The position numbers were made by a program, and so were the translations under genes. DNA of 18,137 nucleotides from positions 1 to 18,137 of the forward strand of contig JANQEF010000037.1 in the NCBI GenBank assembly GCA_028278465.1, in the 5' to 3' direction. The notes beneath the pieces were generated by a model. It worked only from the letters and a program-made list of their open reading frames with translations. It was not told where the DNA came from and did not search any database. This DNA is from Dehalococcoidia bacterium. GTDB taxonomy: Bacteria > Chloroflexota > Dehalococcoidia > Lucifugimonadales > Lucifugimonadaceae. Of the stretch, positions 13,872 through 18,137 are shown piece after piece (positions within the stretch are counted from its first letter, which is position 1; each line of letters begins with the position of its first letter).

Positions 13872-14297
13872 ATGGAGATCGATAGCAAGACCGCAGAGTT
13901 CCTGGCCGAGAACCACAAGGCCGTGCTCAGCACCTTCAAGCGAAACGGCCAGGCACAGCTGAGCGTCGTGATGACCGGACTGTTCAGGGGAGCGGTCGGC
14001 ATCTCGGTCACAGAGACGCGCGCCAAGTACTGGAACCTGAAGCGCGACCAGCGCTGCTCACTGCTGGTGTCGAAGGACAACTGGTGGGGATACGTCGTGC
14101 TGGAAGGCACGGCCGAGATCATCGATGCCACGAACACGTCGGACGAAGACAGGCTGGCGGCGTTGCGGGAGCTCTACGAATCGATCACCGGCGGACCACA
14201 CCCTGACTGGGACGAGTACGACGCCGCCATGCTGAAGGACCGCCGCGCTGTCCTTGTCGTCAACCCCGACCGAATCTACGGCGCGGTTAACGGCTGA
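13872..14297 (+). CDS. PPOX-class, probable F420-dependent small oxidoreductase
   Basis: A 141-residue split-barrel protein of the pyridoxamine-phosphate-oxidase-like superfamily. FLAENHKAVLSTFKRNGQAQLSVV (10-33) is the typical first block. ISVTETRAKYWNLKRDQRCSLLV (44-66) and NWWGYVVLEGTAEI (70-83) are the central strands. RAVLVVNPDRIYG (125-137) is the characteristic end of the TIGR03618-like group, usually predicted to use deazaflavin F420. Such proteins reduce or oxidise small molecules in the cytoplasm; the substrate here is unknown. ATG at 13872 has GAGGT at 5 nt. It begins 33 nt after the tRNA terminator; I could not find a convincing promoter in that gap. FMN or haem binding are alternatives within the fold. 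Confidence 0.85.
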   Translation: MEIDSKTAEFLAENHKAVLSTFKRNGQAQLSVVMTGLFRGAVGISVTETRAKYWNLKRDQRCSLLVSKDNWWGYVVLEGTAEIIDATNTSDEDRLAALRELYESITGGPHPDWDEYDAAMLKDRRAVLVVNPDRIYGAVNG

Positions 14298-14320
14298 AGC
14301 CAATCCCCGCCGGTCCCCTG

Positions 14321-14349
14321 TTGCCATACTCGCCTGCGACGTGTAGAAC
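14321..14349 (+). promoter_or_regulatory. Candidate promoter of the MBL-cupin-amidohydrolase operon
   Basis: TTGCCA (14321-14326), 17-bp spacer, TAGAAC (14344-14349): 5 of 6 and 4 of 6 to consensus. The start site would be near 14356, giving a very short leader that still contains the AGGAG ribosome binding site of the gene at 14368. Confidence 0.5.
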
Positions 14350-14367
14350 CCTGCGCAGGAGAACCAC

Positions 14368-15261
14368 ATGGCACTTCCGCCGGGCGCCGCGGCCGGTCCA
14401 GACGTAAAGAACCACACGCTCCAGGTCGGCGACGTGACGATCACCGCACTCACCGATGGGAGCATCGTTTTCGATCCCCGCACGCTGTTTCCGGAGACGC
14501 CGCTCGATGCGTGGGCGCCGTACTACGATCGCTTCCCCGAGTACTTCTCAGGCACGCACTTCCAGAACAACCTCGGCTCGTTCCTCTTCTCGTCCGGCGG
14601 CGAGAACGTCCTGGCCGACACCGGGTTTGGACCGCACGGCGACATGCTTGGCTACCCGGCGCCGGGCGAGCTGCTGCAGGACATGCAGCGAAAGGGGATC
14701 GCTCCGGGAGACGTCGACACCGTCTTCCTGACACACCTGCACGGCGATCACGTCGGCTGGAACATGCGTGAAGACGAGGACTCGTCGCAGCCGTCGTTCC
14801 CGAATGCTCGCTACACAGTGCATGAGCACGACTGGACCCACTTCTCGACAGAAGAGCTGATGGCAGGGCCGCGCGGTGAGGCGATGAGGCGCAGCGTGAT
14901 GCCTGTCGAGAAGCTCGGGCTCCTCGATCTGATGGACGGCACGACTCAGCTCGCGCCCGGTGTCGAGGCGTACCACACGCCGGGCCATACACCCGGCCAC
15001 ATGAGCCTGCTCATCTCGTCGCAGAACGAGCGTGCGCTGCTGATCGGCGACATCGCAGGCTCGCCGATGCAGGTGACCGAGACCGAGTGGCTGTACACGC
15101 CGGACTGGGACGCGGACATGGGCCGGGAGGCGAGGCGGCAGATCATCGAACGGGCGGTCGAGGAGGACGCCACGGTGATCGGCTCGCACCTCAGCTACCC
15201 GGGCTGGGGCAGGATCATCACATGGGAAGGCCGCAGATACTGGAAGGCGCTTGGCAAATGA
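14368..15261 (+). CDS. MBL-fold metallo-hydrolase (lactonase-like)
   Basis: A 297-residue metallo-beta-lactamase-fold hydrolase. The binuclear metal site is complete: H123, H125, D127, H128 in THLHGDHVG, then H207 in TPGHTPGH, D228 in IGDIAG and H274 in SHLSYPG. The N-terminal half, with HFQNNLGSFLF and NVLADTGFGPHG, resembles YtnP-like and other lactonase-type members. The likely reaction is hydrolysis of an ester, lactone or thioester, but the substrate is not readable. No signal peptide is seen. AGGAG lies 6 nt before the ATG. Its stop overlaps the start of the following cupin gene by 4 nt (ATGA), so the two are probably translationally coupled. Confidence 0.9.
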   Translation: MALPPGAAAGPDVKNHTLQVGDVTITALTDGSIVFDPRTLFPETPLDAWAPYYDRFPEYFSGTHFQNNLGSFLFSSGGENVLADTGFGPHGDMLGYPAPGELLQDMQRKGIAPGDVDTVFLTHLHGDHVGWNMREDEDSSQPSFPNARYTVHEHDWTHFSTEELMAGPRGEAMRRSVMPVEKLGLLDLMDGTTQLAPGVEAYHTPGHTPGHMSLLISSQNERALLIGDIAGSPMQVTETEWLYTPDWDADMGREARRQIIERAVEEDATVIGSHLSYPGWGRIITWEGRRYWKALGK

Positions 15262-15632
15262 CTGCACAGGACCCGTCTGCAGACGAGTACTACGCGATCG
15301 ACACGAACTCAACCGAGTGGGAGGCAAGCCATAACCCGAAGCTTGGAGTGGACCTCGGCAGGCTGATGCTGCGCAAAGACCCGCGCACTGCGACCGAGAT
15401 CCGCATGATCAGGTATCCGAAGGGTGTGATGAACCCGGCACACACGCATCCCTGCGGCCACGGCATCTTCGTGCTCGAAGGGACGCTCAAGACCCACCGC
15501 GGCGAATACGGCCCCGGCACATGGGTATGGTTCCCGCAGGGCGAAGTGATGGAGCACGGAGCGACGGACGAGGCCGATGTGGTGGGCGTCTTCATCACGG
15601 ACGGCGCGTTCGAGATCAACTACCGGGACTGA
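15258..15632 (+). CDS. Single-domain cupin protein
   Basis: A 124-residue small beta-barrel protein. The first cupin motif is KGVMNPAHTHPCGHGIFVLEG (55-75), with H62, H64 and H68 as probable metal ligands; H68 stands near where many cupins have Glu. The second motif is EYGPGTWVWFPQGEVMEH (83-100), with H100 as the last ligand. Single cupins may be dioxygenases, isomerases, or binding/sensor domains; none can be chosen here. The ATG overlaps the stop of the upstream MBL hydrolase in an ATGA. A longer reading frame open upstream lies wholly inside that gene and was not used. The amidohydrolase follows after 34 nt. Confidence 0.87.
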   Translation: MTAQDPSADEYYAIDTNSTEWEASHNPKLGVDLGRLMLRKDPRTATEIRMIRYPKGVMNPAHTHPCGHGIFVLEGTLKTHRGEYGPGTWVWFPQGEVMEHGATDEADVVGVFITDGAFEINYRD

Positions 15633-15666
15633 GCTACAGGACCAGAGTCCAATAGAGGAGCAGACA

Positions 15667-16938
15667 GTGACCAGCAACCAGGCTCGACGAGTTTTCACCG
15701 CCGCACGAGTAGCGAACGAAGCGGTCGATGGATGGCTGGAAAACCACGCCGTGGTGACCGAGGGCGAGAAGATAGATTCGATCGTTCCGCAGGGCCAGCT
15801 GCCTTCCGATATCACCGACACAGCAGAGGTGTTTGAGCTTGGCGACGTGTCGCTGCTGCCGGGGCTTGTCGATGCCCATTGCCATATGCACTGCTCGGCG
15901 ACTCTCGACTCGCAGGAGCTTGCGCTGACCGAAGATGTGCCGCGGCTGACGATGCGCGCGGTGACCGCCATGCGCCGAGCGCTGCTGGGCGGCACGACGA
16001 CGCTGCGCGACCTCGGGGCAAGGAACGAAGTGGCGTTCCCGGTTAGGGAAGCCGTCCGTTCCGGCGCCATTCCGGGTCCCAGGATGCTCGTGGCCGGCAC
16101 GCCGATAACGATCACCGCCGGGCACTGCTGGTTCTTCGGCACGCAGGCGGACACCACCGAACAGGTCGTGTCAGCGGTGCGCAACCAGGTGAGGCAGGGC
16201 GCCGATGTGATCAAGATGATGGCGACCGGCGGCAACTTCACGCCGACAGCCAACCCGCGGCGCCCGCAGTTTTCGGCTGAAACGCTCGCCGCCGCGGTGC
16301 AGGAAGCGGAGCGGTCGAACGTGCAGATCGTCGCTCACACGCTTGCCGCACAGGGCGTGCAGAACTGTGTCGAAGCAGGTATCCACCAGCTCATACACGG
16401 CCGGTGGTGGAGCCCCGAGCCAAACTCCGGCCTCGACTACAGGCCCGACGTTGTGAAGCGCATGGTCGACCAGGGCCAGTGGCTCGACCCGACGATCGGC
16501 CACGCGTTGCTCGGCGAGGAGGCTCGGAGTGAGCAGGGCCTGCCCGGCCCGCCGGTTCACTGGACCGTGGGCACCAGCGGAGTTGGGAACACGGAGCACG
16601 TGGAGACGGTGAAGCTAATGGACGAGGCAGGCGTGCGGTTCACGGCGGGGCTGGACATGGGCATGGTCCACGCAGTGCACGACCTGACGGGCGCAAACGC
16701 ATGGGCATTCGTCGAGTGGCTCGGCTGGTCGAACTGGCGAGCGATCCACACCGCAACTGCGGGAACGGCGGAGGGCGTTCGTGTCGGCGACATCGTGGGC
16801 AGGATCAAGCCCGGCATGATCGCCGACCTCGCGGCCTTCGAAGGCGACCCGGCGCAGAACATTCGCGATCTGAAGATCGCATCGACCGTTGTGCAGTCAG
16901 GCAACGTCGTGAAGCTGAACCACCGCGCTCTCGTGTAG
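15667..16938 (+). CDS. Metal-dependent amidohydrolase (imidazolonepropionase/prolidase-like)
   Basis: A 423-residue amidohydrolase-superfamily enzyme. The N-terminal beta-sandwich leads into LPGLVDAHCHMH with H71/H73. K183 in DVIKMMATGG is the likely carboxylated bridging lysine. H224 in IVAHTLAAQG and H244 in HQLIHG are further metal ligands, and D330 in TAGLDMG is the catalytic aspartate. The C-terminal strand set (RVGDIVGRIKPGMIADLAAFEGDP) is typical of the Xaa-Pro dipeptidase/imidazolonepropionase-like group that hydrolyses amide or cyclic amide bonds. GTG at 15667 was chosen because GAGGAG lies 6 nt upstream; the open frame further upstream overlaps the cupin gene. It is the third gene of the MBL-cupin operon. 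The substrate is unknown. Confidence 0.92.
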   Translation: MTSNQARRVFTAARVANEAVDGWLENHAVVTEGEKIDSIVPQGQLPSDITDTAEVFELGDVSLLPGLVDAHCHMHCSATLDSQELALTEDVPRLTMRAVTAMRRALLGGTTTLRDLGARNEVAFPVREAVRSGAIPGPRMLVAGTPITITAGHCWFFGTQADTTEQVVSAVRNQVRQGADVIKMMATGGNFTPTANPRRPQFSAETLAAAVQEAERSNVQIVAHTLAAQGVQNCVEAGIHQLIHGRWWSPEPNSGLDYRPDVVKRMVDQGQWLDPTIGHALLGEEARSEQGLPGPPVHWTVGTSGVGNTEHVETVKLMDEAGVRFTAGLDMGMVHAVHDLTGANAWAFVEWLGWSNWRAIHTATAGTAEGVRVGDIVGRIKPGMIADLAAFEGDPAQNIRDLKIASTVVQSGNVVKLNHRALV

Positions 16939-16980
16939 CGAATTCACGCAAAATTCACTCTCGGCTCCGCATCTCCTCAG

Positions 16981-16997
16981 TTGAGAATGCATCTCAA
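16981..16997. repeat. Near-perfect palindrome, candidate operator
   Basis: TTGAGA-ATGCA-TCTCAA has perfect 6-bp arms, extended outward to CA/TG pairs after one mismatch. It lies 43 bp past the amidohydrolase stop and 114 bp before the zinc-ribbon start. No T-tract follows on either strand, so a terminator is unlikely. A repressor site is a guess. Confidence 0.4.
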
Positions 16998-17025
16998 TTG
17001 CCGAACGGACGGAACTGTCAAGGCG

Positions 17026-17056
17026 TCTTCAACGTCTCTTCACCGAATCTTGAAGA
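17026..17056. repeat. Inverted repeat upstream of the zinc-ribbon gene
   Basis: TCTTCAA (17026-17032) and TTGAAGA (17050-17056) are perfect 7-bp arms 17 nt apart, within the leader/promoter region of the gene at 17111. A further loose GTCTC/GAGAC pair lies around it. Function unknown; chance is possible in an A/T-richer spacer. Confidence 0.25.
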
Positions 17057-17110
17057 TGACCCGAGACAATGTTCCCGTCCAAAAGGGGACTGATGAGGAG
17101 ACAAGACGAG

Positions 17111-17323
17111 ATGCTTTACTTCAAGGCCTGCCCGAAGTGCCTGACCGGCACTGTTGAGCACAACAGAGACCCGTGGTCGGAGTATCTGCAGTGCCTCAAC
17201 TGCGGCCTTATGCGAGACGTGCCCGAAGGCCTGACCGCCGTTCAGGCGCTGAAGGAGCTGCATGTGCAGTTCAAGGAGCAGCGCGCTGCCGAAGAGGCGG
17301 AGGAGGCGAAGGCCGTCGCCTGA
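17111..17323 (+). CDS. Small CxxC zinc-ribbon protein of unknown function
   Basis: A 70-residue protein. MLYFKACPKCLTGTV and EYLQCLNCGLMRDV carry two CxxC pairs (C7/C10 and C28/C31) spaced as in a zinc ribbon. This is followed by a charged, probably helical tail rich in Ala, Glu and Lys (46-70). The ATG at 17111 was chosen because the conserved part begins there and AGGAG lies 10 nt upstream. In-frame ATGs at 17093 and 17069 would add 6 or 14 residues, and the one at 17093 has GGGG at 4 nt. It is a single-gene unit: two inverted repeats lie upstream and a strong terminator downstream. Nucleic acid or protein binding is possible. I do not recognise a named family. Confidence 0.75.
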   Translation: MLYFKACPKCLTGTVEHNRDPWSEYLQCLNCGLMRDVPEGLTAVQALKELHVQFKEQRAAEEAEEAKAVA

Positions 17324-17370
17324 TTGCGGCAGAAGAGGCGTCAGCGACGCTGAAAAACGACCGAACTACC

Positions 17371-17407
17371 AGAGGCGCAGGTGAACTCATCTGCGCCTCT
17401 TTCTTTA
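17371..17407 (+). terminator. Intrinsic terminator of the zinc-ribbon gene
   Basis: AGAGGCGCAG (17371-17380) and CTGCGCCTCT (17391-17400) form a perfect 10-bp stem with a 10-nt loop, followed by TTCTTTA. It ends 47 nt past the stop codon. Confidence 0.93.
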
Positions 17408-17557
17408 TGCCGCGATCAGGTTCACCGCGTGCTGAACAAGGCTCCTGCGCCGTAGAATCGTCGAGTTGCGTGATGAGCACGCGGCGACACCGGACAGCGA
17501 CGGGAAGCCGGGACGGAATTGCCGGATCCAGGATCACAGAGAACGCAGCCGCAGCAG

Positions 17558-18137
17558 ATGCTGCAGGACGCCACCGACCGCCTGCTCTTGGCGACAGGCT
17601 CAGCCTACGGCTCCAACCCGCGCATCGAGCGCAGGTTCCTGATCGGCGTACTCGCGGGGATCGTCGTGGTGCTCGGCGGGACCATCGGCTACAGGCTCGT
17701 TGAAGACGCCACGTGGTTTGACGCGCTGTACATGACGATTGTCACCGTCTCGACCGTCGGCTACTCCGAGATAATCCCGCTCGGCACCGGCGGCCGCGTG
17801 CTGAACATCTTTGTCATCCTGTTCGGCGTCGGCACCGTCCTGTACGTTGCAAGCGTCGTTGCGGAGTATCTTTTCTCAGGCGAGCTACGAGAGGTCATAG
17901 GACAGCGTCGAATGAACAGGCAGATCGCCGGAATGAGCGGCCACTACGTTGTGTGCGGCTACGGCAGGACGGGCCAGCGGGTCGTCGCAGAGTTGCGCCA
18001 CTCCGCCCGGGAGGTCGTGGTCGTCGACATGGTCGAGGCGAACGTGAACCGGGCTATCGAGGACGGCGTTCCGGCGGTCCTCGGCGACTCGGGCAGTGAC
18101 GACGCGGTGCGGCAGGCAGGGATCGAGAACGCGGGGG
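17558..18137 (+). CDS. Two-TM potassium channel with RCK/TrkA-N domain (3' end cut by window edge)
   Basis: The first 193 codons of a ligand-gated K+ channel-like protein. TM1 is about residues 27-47 (FLIGVLAGIVVVLGGTIGYRL). The pore helix and filter are ALYMTIVTVSTVGYSE, with the K+ signature TVGYS near 65-69. TM2 follows in NIFVILFGVGTVLYVASVV. The cytoplasmic RCK domain begins with HYVVCGYGRTGQRV, a Rossmann nucleotide-binding loop, and VVVVDMVEANV. It would conduct K+ across the inner membrane under nucleotide or ion control. ATG at 17558 lacks a clear ribosome site. An in-frame TTG at 17519 has GGGA at 5 nt, but the 13 codons between them do not look like coding sequence of this genome. 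An in-frame stop upstream rules out anything longer. A TAGAAT at 17453-17458 is a weak -10 candidate. Confidence 0.9.
   Translation, partial: MLQDATDRLLLATGSAYGSNPRIERRFLIGVLAGIVVVLGGTIGYRLVEDATWFDALYMTIVTVSTVGYSEIIPLGTGGRVLNIFVILFGVGTVLYVASVVAEYLFSGELREVIGQRRMNRQIAGMSGHYVVCGYGRTGQRVVAELRHSAREVVVVDMVEANVNRAIEDGVPAVLGDSGSDDAVRQAGIENAG

Noticed and set aside
15087..15257. Longer start for the cupin gene
   Set aside because: The added 57 residues lie inside the MBL gene in another frame and do not look like protein; the ATGA overlap gives the natural start.
17173..17703. 176-codon plus-strand frame across the zinc-ribbon gene, its terminator and the channel start
   Set aside because: It runs through a strong terminator and overlaps two better-supported genes in other frames; Arg/Gly-rich shadow.

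Overview
The window is GC-rich, densely coded bacterial DNA. Gene content and protein style (large beta' subunit with an internal coiled-coil insert, an F420-dependent PPOX-type protein, an MBL/cupin/amidohydrolase cluster, TTG and GTG starts) suggest an uncultured Chloroflexota such as a Dehalococcoidia/SAR202 relative. An actinobacterial or other high-GC terrabacterial origin cannot be excluded from sequence alone.

Left part, minus strand (1-9976). From high to low coordinates: a short lipoprotein cytochrome c, then rpoB and rpoC as a two-gene operon with its own strong-looking promoter (TTGACT-17 bp-TAGACT) and a structured 5' leader, closed by a perfect 13-bp hairpin terminator. Beyond it lies a small operon of an antibiotic-biosynthesis-monooxygenase-like protein followed by an ArsR-family regulator cut by the window edge. 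A cluster of GTAAC-type inverted repeats sits in its promoter region. Two features of the RNA polymerase stand out: beta' has lost three of the four cysteines of its second zinc site, and beta ends in a roughly 90-residue, extremely acidic tail.

Middle part, plus strand (9977-13607). A copper-defence operon: CsoR-type Cu(I) repressor, two-HMA P1B-1 copper ATPase CopA, a 66-residue YHS-domain protein, and possibly a glutaredoxin-like protein. A CsoR-like operator (C-run/G-run palindrome flanked by ATA/TAT) overlaps a perfect TATAAT -10 box. The site lies between csoR and the divergent cytochrome c gene and could control both.

Right part, plus strand (13608-18137). A lone tRNA-Asp(GTC) with its own promoter and terminator; a PPOX/F420-type small oxidoreductase; a metallo-beta-lactamase-fold hydrolase, a cupin and an amidohydrolase apparently in one operon with its own promoter; a small CxxC zinc-ribbon protein with its own terminator; and the start of a two-TM potassium channel with an RCK/TrkA-N domain, truncated by the window end.

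No mobile elements, CRISPR arrays or phage genes were seen. There is no clear-cut new defence or mobile system. The best leads are the RNA polymerase oddities, the rpoBC leader, and the copper operator shared with a cytochrome.
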